Numbered from the stretch's first letter, positions 1 through 5,770 are shown. The stretch: DNA of 6,102 bases from an uncultured Eggerthella sp. (GCA_900551155.1 URVA01000086.1:1-6102), one strand, 5' to 3'. The notes: generated by a model not told the origin, from the sequence alone. A program made the numbers and translations.

Positions 1-289
1 TATCACAAGGACGAACGCCGAAAAGAATCTGTTCTGATGATTCAATAATAGGGTCGATATACATCTCGTTATCATTAGTTACGCCGTAGTGATACATCTT
101 CTGGCATTGCGGGAAGAGTAAATCTTTCGGTGGAAGAAGGGTATTAGTTGCTTCAAGGCGCATAGGGTCGGACGACACATAGGGCGCAAACTTTAAAACC
201 CCTGATACCTCTTTCGGCACATAGACTAGTGCGGACTGTGAAAGCTGGGTAAGTAAAGCGTCAAGATTGCTTTTTGGCAGTGTTTTCAT
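1..289 (-). CDS. AsrA/FlxC-like iron-sulfur protein, N-terminal 96 codons (partial)
   Basis: Reading leftward from the ATG at 289-287, the frame stays open to the window edge and gives 96 residues beginning MKTLPKSNLDALLTQL. The fragment ends in ILFGVRPCD, a segment I associate with the AsrA / sulfhydrogenase beta-subunit family of 4Fe-4S dicluster proteins, which pass electrons between an NAD(P)H-oxidising flavoprotein and a partner complex. In bacterial Flx-Hdr clusters this is the FlxC-type subunit. The ferredoxin-like cysteine motifs expected in the C-terminal half lie outside the window, so the assignment rests on the N-terminal domain and context. The start is supported by AAAGGAGG (303-296), 6 nt before the ATG. 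It begins 13 nt after the FlxB-like stop codon, so it is almost certainly co-transcribed. The next gene beyond position 1 is predicted to be an FlxA/AsrB-like FAD/NAD(P)-binding protein (inference). Confidence 0.75.
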   Translation of the reverse strand, partial: MKTLPKSNLDALLTQLSQSALVYVPKEVSGVLKFAPYVSSDPMRLEATNTLLPPKDLLFPQCQKMYHYGVTNDNEMYIDPIIESSEQILFGVRPCD

Positions 290-302
290 CTACGCCCTCC
301 TT

Positions 303-1157
303 TCACATGAATTCTTCGACATCGTCTCGGTTGTAATGATTAAGTGCATCAGTATTAGAAGTGGTCATGCCTGATTGTGTTTTTCCAAAGAGGAACTCCA
401 TGTCGTTGTGAAGCTTACGATTGAGCGTCATCAGCGGGAGATCCATAGGACAAACTCGTTCACATTCGCCACATCCTATGCACTTGTCAGAAACATGGAA
501 TGCTCGAGTTATGCCGTAAAAGCGATTTTCATTTAAGTTGTTCTGTTTACCGAGCCACTCGGTATTTCTTTCGTCAACAAAACAGGTACGGCATGTGCAA
601 ACAGGACAAACATCGCGACACGCATAGCATCGAATGCACTTTTCGAACATTTCGTCAAAAAATCTCTGACGTTCTTCGCGGCTCATGGAAGCAATGGCAA
701 CTACCATTTCTTCGCCACTTTCAAGTGCTTGATCAAAGACAGGATCCGCTAAAAGTTCGTCGTAATCTGGAGGATTTTGGAATTCGCAATACATACACTT
801 ATCCAGAATCATTCCTGTTTCAGGATCCTTCATACGAGGACAGGGGATGCCAAGAAGATACACATCTTCACGTTTGAATTGGTTGTCTTGAATCATTCGA
901 TTTATGCCACGTCCGTCGCATCCTCGAACAGCAAGAGCAACTTTGCCTTTGCCTTTTAAATCCTGCATGTATTTTGCAAGCGTATTGTGACAGTATTCGT
1001 TAAATACTAAGTGCTCAGTGTCTTCAGGCTTGAAACACACGAGAGGAGTAGTTTGTTTTTCGAAACGACCTGCTTCCCATCCAACAACCGCATATACGCT
1101 TTCTTCTTCCAGTAAGGTTCGTGCGCGGCTTCGAAGGGCATCTTGAATGTTGCTCAT
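303..1157 (-). CDS. FlxB-like 4Fe-4S dicluster electron-transfer protein
   Basis: Soluble 284-residue protein with no signal peptide or membrane segment. The N-terminal half (about 1-130) carries VRGCDGRG (C80), GIPCPR (C106) and CMYC (C121, C124). This arrangement recalls the FrhB/F420-dehydrogenase-beta-like fold used in electron-transfer modules. The C-terminal half has two ferredoxin motifs, CIRCYACRDVCP (C174, C177, C180, C184) and CIGCGECERVCP (C226, C229, C232, C236), each able to bind a [4Fe-4S] cluster. Between them sit extra cysteines C187, C189 and C192. The probable role is to relay electrons between an NAD(P)H-binding flavoprotein and HdrA through the FlxD-like protein. Its ATG directly follows the stop codon of the FlxD-like gene (TAAATG), with AAGGAGG (1174-1168) 10 nt upstream. 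I am confident of a ferredoxin-type Hdr partner; the specific FlxB label rests on context. Confidence 0.82.
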   Translation of the reverse strand: MSNIQDALRSRARTLLEEESVYAVVGWEAGRFEKQTTPLVCFKPEDTEHLVFNEYCHNTLAKYMQDLKGKGKVALAVRGCDGRGINRMIQDNQFKREDVYLLGIPCPRMKDPETGMILDKCMYCEFQNPPDYDELLADPVFDQALESGEEMVVAIASMSREERQRFFDEMFEKCIRCYACRDVCPVCTCRTCFVDERNTEWLGKQNNLNENRFYGITRAFHVSDKCIGCGECERVCPMDLPLMTLNRKLHNDMEFLFGKTQSGMTTSNTDALNHYNRDDVEEFM

Positions 1158-1751
1158 TTAGATTTCGCCTCCTTCTTTGGTTGAAGAAGCGTGAGAGCCA
1201 AATACGTCTGATCCAAGAGATGAACTTAAGGTAAAGTCGTGTTCAATAGGACCAAGTTCCGTTATGCGATTACAAAATTCTGTAATAACATCGCGGAATT
1301 TACCCGCCTCAGCACCAGAAATCCAGCGAATTTGAAAACGATCAGGTTCCAAACCAATATATTCAAGCAATCTTTTGTAAATCATCATGCGGCGTTTCGC
1401 GTAATAATTTCCTGTTGAATAATGGCAGTCGCCAGGATGACAGCCGCATACAATAACCCCGTCACATCCGCGCTGAAGTGCTTCGAGTACAAATTGAGGG
1501 TTAACGCGACCAGAACACGGAACTCGTAGCAGGCGAATATCCGCAGGGTATTTCATGCGGTTCAGTCCAGCAAGGTCTGCTCCCGCGTAGGTGCACCATT
1601 TGCACGTGAAGGCAAGCACCTTTGGTTTGAAAGGTTCAGCCTCTTGTGTATCTGCGTTACTGGCTATATAGGCAGAATTGAGCGGTGTTGAAGGGGTTGC
1701 AGTGTCGAACGGTGTCGATGAAGTACGAGCTGTTTGTTCTACCACTGACAT
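1158..1751 (-). CDS. FlxD/MvhD-like hydrogenase iron-sulfur subunit
   Basis: Protein of 197 residues in the MvhD/FlpD family, whose [2Fe-2S] domain docks on HdrA and delivers electrons to its bifurcating flavin. Family motifs run in order: FTCKWCTYAGAD (C50, C53), RVPCSGRV (C79) and the signature CGCHPGDCHY (C102, C104, C109), followed by GNYYAKRR. An HdrA-facing C-terminal segment includes RWISGAEAGKF. The start is the ATG at 1751 and not the farther one at 1850. AAGGAGGT (1768-1761) lies 9 nt before 1751, and the extra 33 upstream residues are only the hdrA C-terminus read in another frame. The start overlaps the hdrA stop codon by 13 nt, suggesting translational coupling. Residues 1-40 form a Ser/Thr/Ala/Pro-rich leader with no family similarity, and the last ~25 residues are also low complexity. 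In methanogens this subunit bridges to a hydrogenase; here the neighbours point to an NAD(P)H module. Confidence 0.92.
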   Translation of the reverse strand: MSVVEQTARTSSTPFDTATPSTPLNSAYIASNADTQEAEPFKPKVLAFTCKWCTYAGADLAGLNRMKYPADIRLLRVPCSGRVNPQFVLEALQRGCDGVIVCGCHPGDCHYSTGNYYAKRRMMIYKRLLEYIGLEPDRFQIRWISGAEAGKFRDVITEFCNRITELGPIEHDFTLSSSLGSDVFGSHASSTKEGGEI

Positions 1752-2881
1752 AGTGCATCTACCTCCTTCATAATTGCATTGTCGGTGTAGCCAAGTAAAT
1801 CGAGTGCGCCACTGCGACATGCCGCAGCGCATGCGCCACATCCTTGGCAAAGCACCGAATTAACTTCGCATACCGTGCGTGTAACTTTGACTGAGTTTTC
1901 GCGTAAATTCTTTTCTACGAGGCTTAATGCACCATAGGGGCAGATGCTAATGCATGTTCCACAACCCGAGCATTTTGAAATATCAACTTGGCTTACTTGC
2001 GGATTCGATTCAAGTGAATCTTGCGCGAACATAACAATTACCTTAGCTGCTGCCGCACCTGCTTGAGCAACGGTGTCGGGGATGTCTTTTGGACCTTGGG
2101 CAACACCTGCAAGGAATATGCCTCGTGATGCTGTTTCAACAGGGCGAAGTTTTGGATGTGCTTCAGTAATCCAGTTGTCTTCATCGCACTGTACGCCAAA
2201 CATCATGGCAGTTTCTTTAGCGCCAGGGGACGCAACCATTGCGGTTTCAAGAACTACCATATCGGCATCAACAATGACGTTTTCGCCAGATAAGGTATCT
2301 GCGCCCATAACTACAAGGTGGTCATTTTCCTGATAGATTTTGCTTACTCTGCCACGTATGTATAGAGCACCATCGTTTTTAGCTTGCATATAGAATTCGT
2401 CATAGCGTCGCCCTGGTGTTCGAACATCCATATAGAACACGTAGCAATTTCCATCAGGTACTTTGTCGAGGAATTGATGAGCGTGCTTAGCGCCATACAT
2501 GCAGCATGCACGAGAGCAGTAACTCTTGCCCTTGTGTGGGTCGCGGCTGCCAACACACTTAACAATTACCAAGTTTTTTGGTTCTTTTCCATCAGAGGGT
2601 CTTAGGATATGACCTTCTGTAGGACCAGATGCGTTCACTAAGCGTTCAAAACTTAATCCGTCAATGACGTCAGGATATGCTCCACAACCGTATTCAGGAT
2701 AAATGTCTTGCCAGCGGATAAGATCGTATCCCGTTGCTAAAATAACAGCTCCGTAGGTTTTGGTGGTTACTTTATCTTCGTCGTTATAAACAATAGCTCC
2801 CGTTGGGCAAATCTTTGCACATACGCCACTCTTCCGATCTTGACCGGTACGCTTCCACTTTCTAGATGTGCTACGGGGCAT
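1739..2881 (-). CDS. hdrA: HdrA-like subunit, C-terminal part (separated from the N-terminal part by a frame break)
   Basis: This frame carries the C-terminal ~360 residues of an HdrA-type flavoprotein. HdrA-like sequence begins only at GVCAKICPTGAI (from 2827). The first ~18 codons after the ATG at 2881 are out-of-frame noise, and I see no ribosome binding site there. Numbered from 2881: GAVILATGYD (44-53) closes the FAD-binding part; C109-x12-C122-x3-C126-C127 is the cysteine pattern typical of the HdrA-specific [4Fe-4S] cluster; GIFLAGVAQGPKDIPDTVAQ (254-273) is the second flavin-binding signature. Two ferredoxin motifs follow: CSGCGTCISICP (C304, C307, C310, C314) and CQGCGACAAAC (C345, C348, C351, C355). 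The gene ends with TAG at 1741-1739. It overlaps the N-terminal frame from 2767 to 2881. I read both as one HdrA gene of about 680 codons, interrupted at 2829-2840 by what looks like adapter-derived sequence. Confidence 0.88.
   Translation of the reverse strand: MPRSTSRKWKRTGQDRKSGVCAKICPTGAIVYNDEDKVTTKTYGAVILATGYDLIRWQDIYPEYGCGAYPDVIDGLSFERLVNASGPTEGHILRPSDGKEPKNLVIVKCVGSRDPHKGKSYCSRACCMYGAKHAHQFLDKVPDGNCYVFYMDVRTPGRRYDEFYMQAKNDGALYIRGRVSKIYQENDHLVVMGADTLSGENVIVDADMVVLETAMVASPGAKETAMMFGVQCDEDNWITEAHPKLRPVETASRGIFLAGVAQGPKDIPDTVAQAGAAAAKVIVMFAQDSLESNPQVSQVDISKCSGCGTCISICPYGALSLVEKNLRENSVKVTRTVCEVNSVLCQGCGACAAACRSGALDLLGYTDNAIMKEVDALCQW
1761..1768 (-). promoter_or_regulatory. Ribosome binding site deciding the FlxD start
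   Basis: AAGGAGGT on the minus strand lies 9 nt before the ATG at 1751, inside the last codons of hdrA. It argues against the longer start at 1850. Confidence 0.8.
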
Positions 2882-3780
2882 CGCTGTTCACATTTTCTAC
2901 AGTGAAGACAATGAGCGGCATCAATAATAGGTTTTGATGGTACAGCTTGTTCAAAGGTTTTATAAATTGCGTTACGGCACCCCATGTTTTCGTTGAATTC
3001 GTTTGGAATGTTTTTCTCAGGACATTTTGTGGTACACATGCCACATCCTGTGCAAAGGTTATGATCAACGTACTTTGCCTTTTCGCGGATAGTTACCTGG
3101 AAGTTGCCTACGAATCCATCTACTTTTTCTACTTCAGAAAGAATTTTTATTGTGATATTGGGGTGATTGCCAACTTCTGACATTTTTGGGGTACAAATAC
3201 ATGCTGCACAGTCAAGGGTGGGGAAGGTCTTGTCAATTTTTGGCATTTTGCCGCCGATTGTAGGCTTTCGCTCAACTATGGTTACCTGATATCCCGCATC
3301 TGCAATATCAAGAGCTGCTTGCATACCTGCAATTCCGCCACCAACAACAAGGGCGCTTTTGGTTATAGGAATTTGTTGCGTGTGAAGTGGCTTTGCTTTT
3401 TCAACCTTAGCTACTGCCATCTTAAGTAAGTCTTTTGCCTTAGCCGTTGCTTCTGCTTTGTCGGTATGTACCCAGGAACATTGCTCTCGAATATTGGCAA
3501 CTTCAAGCATGTAAGGATTGACTGAAGTTTGAGCCAATAGCTTTTGCCAGGTAAGTTCATGCATGGCAGGAGAGCACGCTGCTACAACAATACGATCAAG
3601 CTTGTTTTCTTCAATAGCTTCTTTGATTTGCTTTTGATTGGGATCTGAACACGTGTATTTGTTGTTTTCGACATGAACCACATTTGGAAGGGTGGAAGCA
3701 TATTCTGCAACTTCTTGTGTGTTTACTACGCCGCCAATATTTGTTCCACATTGGCAAACGAAAACGCCAATTCTGCTCAT
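2767..3780 (-). CDS. hdrA: HdrA-like subunit, N-terminal part (frame lost near 2840)
   Basis: HdrA is the FAD- and Fe-S-containing bifurcating subunit of heterodisulfide-reductase-type complexes. From ATG 3780 the protein opens with RIGVFVCQCGTNIGG (C9, C11). It continues through the YTCSDP and AACSPAMHE segments of the N-terminal cluster domain and a Rossmann FAD motif VVGGGIAGMQAAL (about 145-157). Next come DCAACICTPKM (C191, C194, C196) and a ferredoxin motif CTGCGMCTTKCP (C243, C246, C249, C253), then CLHCRKCEQRCP (C291, C294, C297, C301). About 15 residues later, after VPVK, the frame leaves HdrA sequence, ending in 20-odd residues of noise at the stop near 2767. AGGAGG (3794-3789) is 8 nt before ATG 3780 and overlaps the alternative GTG at 3789, so 3780 is the start. 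It begins 14 nt after the hdrB stop. The remainder of the subunit is in the next frame (1739-2827). Confidence 0.9.
   Translation of the reverse strand: MSRIGVFVCQCGTNIGGVVNTQEVAEYASTLPNVVHVENNKYTCSDPNQKQIKEAIEENKLDRIVVAACSPAMHELTWQKLLAQTSVNPYMLEVANIREQCSWVHTDKAEATAKAKDLLKMAVAKVEKAKPLHTQQIPITKSALVVGGGIAGMQAALDIADAGYQVTIVERKPTIGGKMPKIDKTFPTLDCAACICTPKMSEVGNHPNITIKILSEVEKVDGFVGNFQVTIREKAKYVDHNLCTGCGMCTTKCPEKNIPNEFNENMGCRNAIYKTFEQAVPSKPIIDAAHCLHCRKCEQRCPVAHLESGSVPVKIGRVAYVQRFAQRELLFITTKIK
2829..2840 (-). other. Twelve bases identical to the Illumina adapter core, at the hdrA frame break
   Basis: On the minus strand 2840-2829 read AGATCGGAAGAG (plus strand CTCTTCCGATCT), the constant core of standard Illumina adapters. 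The identity stops there: the next minus-strand base is T, where the adapter has C. HdrA-like coding is good upstream (GSVPVK) in one frame and good downstream (GVCAKICP) in the frame -1 to it. The switch falls on these bases. I infer residual adapter sequence or an assembly join, not a natural mutation. Confidence 0.7.
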
Positions 3781-3788
3781 GTATTCCA

Positions 3789-3794
3789 CCTCCT
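3789..3794 (-). promoter_or_regulatory. Ribosome binding site deciding the hdrA start
   Basis: AGGAGG on the minus strand is 8 nt before the ATG at 3780 and overlaps the in-frame GTG at 3789. That excludes the GTG as the main start. Confidence 0.8.
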
Positions 3795-4820
3795 CTACTT
3801 TACCCGTGAATCTTCGAGCGCTTGCTCGGGTTTAGCTTGGGCTGCTTTTTCTTTATCGCGAAGTGCTTTACGCTCCAATGCTTCGCGAATACGACGAGCT
3901 TTTTCTTCTTCGGGGGATTCTGGTTCTTCCTCTGGAACGATGGGGCCTAATTTCTGCTCCACTAAATCAATTGCTGGAACAAAATGACGCGTGATACCTG
4001 CTTGCTCAGGGGTTGCACCTAATGCCATAGCTATAAGTTCCGTAAAGAAATAAATAGGCATCTGGTAATTTGTTTTATGCTCTTGATTGATCTTGTCTTC
4101 GCGCATGTCGAGGTTCATCCAACAAAGGGGACATGCGGTTACTATACATTCTGCTCCATTGAGGTAAGCATTATGGAATATACGCTCGGCTGCATTGCGC
4201 GCCGCTTTGGGACGAATTACATGATTGGATGCGCCGCAGCATTCAGTTTTGAAGCTCCAGTCTATACACTTTGCACCTGCCGCATTAAGCAGCTCTTCCA
4301 TGTTTTGGGGATTTTCGGTGTTTGAAGCTTGCGTTATTTCTTGAGGACGGACTTGACCGCATCCGTAATAACAAGCAACTTTCATACCGCCGAGCTGCAG
4401 CTTAAGGTGATCGGTGATAGTTTGAATCATTTCTGGAGTGGTCAGCGCATCAAGTAAGTTCGTTACCTCAACGGTTCCTCGGTAACTCATACCGATGATA
4501 TTGTTGATGCGCGTACGATAACTGGCATCATTGTTGGTTTTTACTTCCGTACGTTTAAGCGCCGCATAACAGCCTGTGCAGGGAGTCAGTATTGGTAAAT
4601 AAGGATGTTGATCTTCGCTGAGTGCTAAGTTGCGTGCTGATAGCGAATACATAAGATTGTCATTGACTGTTGGTGCAGCTGAAGCTCCGCAGCAATTCCA
4701 GTCGTTGATTTCGTATAACGCGATATCCAAACATCCAGCAACATAAGCAGTGGATTCAGCATAGGAAATTCCTGTCGAGTGAAATGAGCAACCAGGGAAG
4801 AATGAAAAAGCTTTAGTCAT
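3795..4820 (-). CDS. hdrB: HdrB-like subunit with two CCG (cysteine-rich) domains
   Basis: HdrB is the subunit that, in methanogens, reduces the CoM-S-S-CoB disulfide on a pair of non-cubane [4Fe-4S] clusters. In bacteria the acceptor is usually unknown. Numbered from an ATG three codons upstream of the preferred start, both CCG signatures are complete: C14-x31-C46C47G-x35-C84xxC87 and C157-x39-C197C198G-x33-C233xxC236. Key segments are FFPGCSF, NCCGAS, PCTGCYAAL, CYYGCGQVRP, ECCGAS and ACPLCWMNLD. Start ATG 4820 is preferred over 4829: GAGGGAG (4836-4830) abuts the latter but is 9 nt from the former. That start overlaps the hdrC stop by 8 nt (ATGACTAA). The protein is about 341 residues, longer than the ~300 usual for HdrB. 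The excess is a highly charged Glu/Lys/Arg/Ala tail of ~45 residues, probably helical. All cluster ligands are present, so it should be functional. Confidence 0.93.
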   Translation of the reverse strand: MTKAFSFFPGCSFHSTGISYAESTAYVAGCLDIALYEINDWNCCGASAAPTVNDNLMYSLSARNLALSEDQHPYLPILTPCTGCYAALKRTEVKTNNDASYRTRINNIIGMSYRGTVEVTNLLDALTTPEMIQTITDHLKLQLGGMKVACYYGCGQVRPQEITQASNTENPQNMEELLNAAGAKCIDWSFKTECCGASNHVIRPKAARNAAERIFHNAYLNGAECIVTACPLCWMNLDMREDKINQEHKTNYQMPIYFFTELIAMALGATPEQAGITRHFVPAIDLVEQKLGPIVPEEEPESPEEEKARRIREALERKALRDKEKAAQAKPEQALEDSRVK

Positions 4821-5418
4821 TGCTATCATCTCCCTCGGTTAAGCTCAGCTGTTCATAGGGGTTTAGCTGCTGACATTTTTCAACAATGGCTTTTATAGCT
4901 TCTGGGTTTTTGCTTTGTTGGATTGAAATGCCAATCATGTTTTTCTGGTACATCTTAGGAGCATTAAAGGCATCCTGCATGAAATGCCCCGATGCTATGT
5001 TGTATTGAGCAGCAAGGTATTGTTCGTTCGATTTACCTTTTGACTTAATTCCCTTTATGAACAGCGTTTCAAACACATTGGAATCGTGGAGTTTGTGATG
5101 ACCTGTTGCGTGAGATGCTCTGCGTACTTCCCGCATTACTGCAGCAGTATCAACCTTTTGAGGGCATCGTGCAGAACAGGTATTGCACTGGGCACAAATC
5201 CAAGGAGATTCGGCTTTTAAGACCTGATCAACTTTTCCCATTTGAAGTAATCGCATGATTTGCTGTGGGGGAAGATCCATTGCTTCTGCCATTGGGCAAC
5301 CAGCAGAGCATTTTCCGCATTGATAACAGTCGCGAAGATTCACCCCAGCGTTTTGGGCGATTTCATTTACGAAATTTCTCTCTTCGCCTGTTGTCTCAGT
5401 GAGGTTAACCGTTCTCAT
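4813..5418 (-). CDS. hdrC: HdrC-like ferredoxin-type subunit
   Basis: HdrC is the small two-cluster ferredoxin that carries electrons from HdrA to HdrB. The 201-residue product has both expected motifs, CYQCGKCSAGCP (C31, C34, C37, C41) and CAQCNTCSARCP (C75, C78, C81, C85). They are separated by the helical DLPPQQIMRLLQMGKVDQVL segment usual for the family. A helical C-terminal region (about 95-200) contains no further clusters. Length is normal for HdrC, and no signal peptide or membrane helix is seen, so it acts in the cytoplasm. AAGGAG (5428-5423) lies 4 nt before the ATG at 5418; this is short but close to consensus. It is the first gene of the minus-strand operon, and its stop overlaps the hdrB start. 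A small hairpin (5441-5456) sits just upstream of its ribosome binding site. Confidence 0.93.
   Translation of the reverse strand: MRTVNLTETTGEERNFVNEIAQNAGVNLRDCYQCGKCSAGCPMAEAMDLPPQQIMRLLQMGKVDQVLKAESPWICAQCNTCSARCPQKVDTAAVMREVRRASHATGHHKLHDSNVFETLFIKGIKSKGKSNEQYLAAQYNIASGHFMQDAFNAPKMYQKNMIGISIQQSKNPEAIKAIVEKCQQLNPYEQLSLTEGDDSND
4830..4836 (-). promoter_or_regulatory. Ribosome binding site deciding the hdrB start
   Basis: GAGGGAG lies inside the end of hdrC. It touches the ATG at 4829 but stands 9 nt from the ATG at 4820, which favours the latter. Confidence 0.65.
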
Positions 5419-5440
5419 GAGACTCCTTCCTCTCTGCTTT

Positions 5441-5456
5441 GCACTTGGTAAAGTGC
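5441..5456. repeat. Small hairpin in the hdrC leader
   Basis: GCACTT and AAGTGC form a 6-bp perfect stem with a 4-nt loop. On the minus strand the stem ends 12 nt before the AAGGAG of hdrC. It could affect hdrC translation or be part of a plus-strand RNA ending at 5553. Function is unknown. Confidence 0.45.
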
Positions 5457-5514
5457 TGTGTGGGGAGAGGCGTCGTTCGCATGGTGCGGACGAGCCGAAT
5501 GGTTAGCTCGGCGT

Positions 5515-5553
5515 AGAAGCTTCTCGTGTTCGGGCAGGGGAAGCTTCTTTTTT
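5515..5553 (+). terminator. Rho-independent terminator-like hairpin, plus strand
   Basis: AGAAGCTTC (5515-5523) pairs with GAAGCTTCT (5540-5548) as a 9-bp stem around a 16-nt loop. It is followed directly by a run of six T (5548-5553). The polarity fits plus-strand transcription only; the minus strand has no T-run after the stem. It lies upstream of the molybdopterin gene, with no plus-strand gene before it in the window. Confidence 0.65.
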
Positions 5554-5578
5554 CGTCACTTTCTTTGTAGCTCAAATA

Positions 5579-5628
5579 TCGGATAACTACACCAACATTT
5601 GGCGTGCACGGTTGAATTTAATATCCGA
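5579..5628. repeat. Inverted repeat TCGGATA / TATCCGA
   Basis: A perfect 7-bp inverted repeat (5579-5585 and 5622-5628) encloses 36 bases. The enclosed bases include the 8-bp palindrome CGTGCACG (5603-5610) and CCAA-CAT-TTGG (5592-5602). It could be a regulator-binding region or an RNA stem in the molybdopterin leader. Its location in a divergent promoter region favours a regulatory role, but chance is not excluded. Confidence 0.4.
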
Positions 5629-5632
5629 GGTG

Positions 5633-5660
5633 TCTCATTTATCATTTCATGGATAAGAGA
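5633..5660. repeat. Imperfect inverted repeat, operator-like
   Basis: TCTC-AT-TTATC (5633-5643) mirrors GATAA-GAGA (5652-5660) around an 8-nt spacer, with a two-base bulge in the left arm. The size and spacing resemble a dimeric regulator site upstream of the plus-strand gene. No regulator can be named. Confidence 0.35.
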
Positions 5661-5770
5661 TTCGGAGATAATAGTTTTATTACGACGTGTTCTTAGTGGG
5701 GATCGCGGCTACTGCGTTTGTTCATCAAGACGCGTTCATTGTTGCTTTGTGATGCATTAGGGGGGAAGTC

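Larger units (their letters stand above)
5441..5553 (+). ncRNA. Possible small RNA or terminated leader, plus strand
   Basis: The plus-strand sequence can form consecutive hairpins: GCACTT/AAGTGC (5441-5456); CGTC and CGCA pairing with TGCG and GACG around a TGG loop (5471-5492); and GCCGA/TCGGC (5494-5512), which competes with CGAGC/GCTCG (5491-5510). These are followed by an intrinsic terminator at 5515-5553. No coding frame ends at this terminator, so a ~110-nt untranslated RNA antisense to the hdrC leader is one explanation. No promoter was identified and I do not recognise an RNA family, so this is tentative. The 5' end is a guess. Confidence 0.25.
5419..5770. other. Divergent intergenic region between hdrC and the molybdopterin gene
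   Basis: No convincing protein-coding frame is seen in these 352 bases. The right half is AT-rich and should contain the promoters of both divergent units, but I cannot pick a confident -35/-10 pair on either strand. Contents listed separately are a hairpin near hdrC, a plus-strand terminator-like structure, and a group of GGATA/TATCC inverted elements. Confidence 0.7.

Noticed and set aside
500..959. Plus-strand open frames over the FlxB-like gene
   Set aside because: They lie opposite a clear cysteine-motif gene, lack ribosome binding sites and encode no recognisable domain.
1752..1850. Longer FlxD start at 1850
   Set aside because: The extra 33 residues are the hdrA C-terminus in another frame, and the ribosome binding site at 1761-1768 serves the ATG at 1751.
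2073..2605. Plus- and minus-strand short frames within hdrA
   Set aside because: They are alternate-frame readings of conserved HdrA sequence with no start signals or motifs.
2767..2881. Programmed -1 ribosomal frameshift joining the two hdrA frames
   Set aside because: No X-XXY-YYZ slippery heptamer is visible in the overlap, and direct joining would still leave an incomplete Cys motif. The adapter-identical 12-mer explains the break better.
3673..4325. Plus-strand frames across the hdrA/hdrB junction and hdrB
   Set aside because: They run antisense to strong coding sequence and have no domain features.
5430..5770. Molybdenum-cofactor riboswitch before the molybdopterin gene
   Set aside because: The genomic context is suggestive and hairpins exist, but I could not match the conserved core of the Moco RNA motif. 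A covariance-model search would decide.
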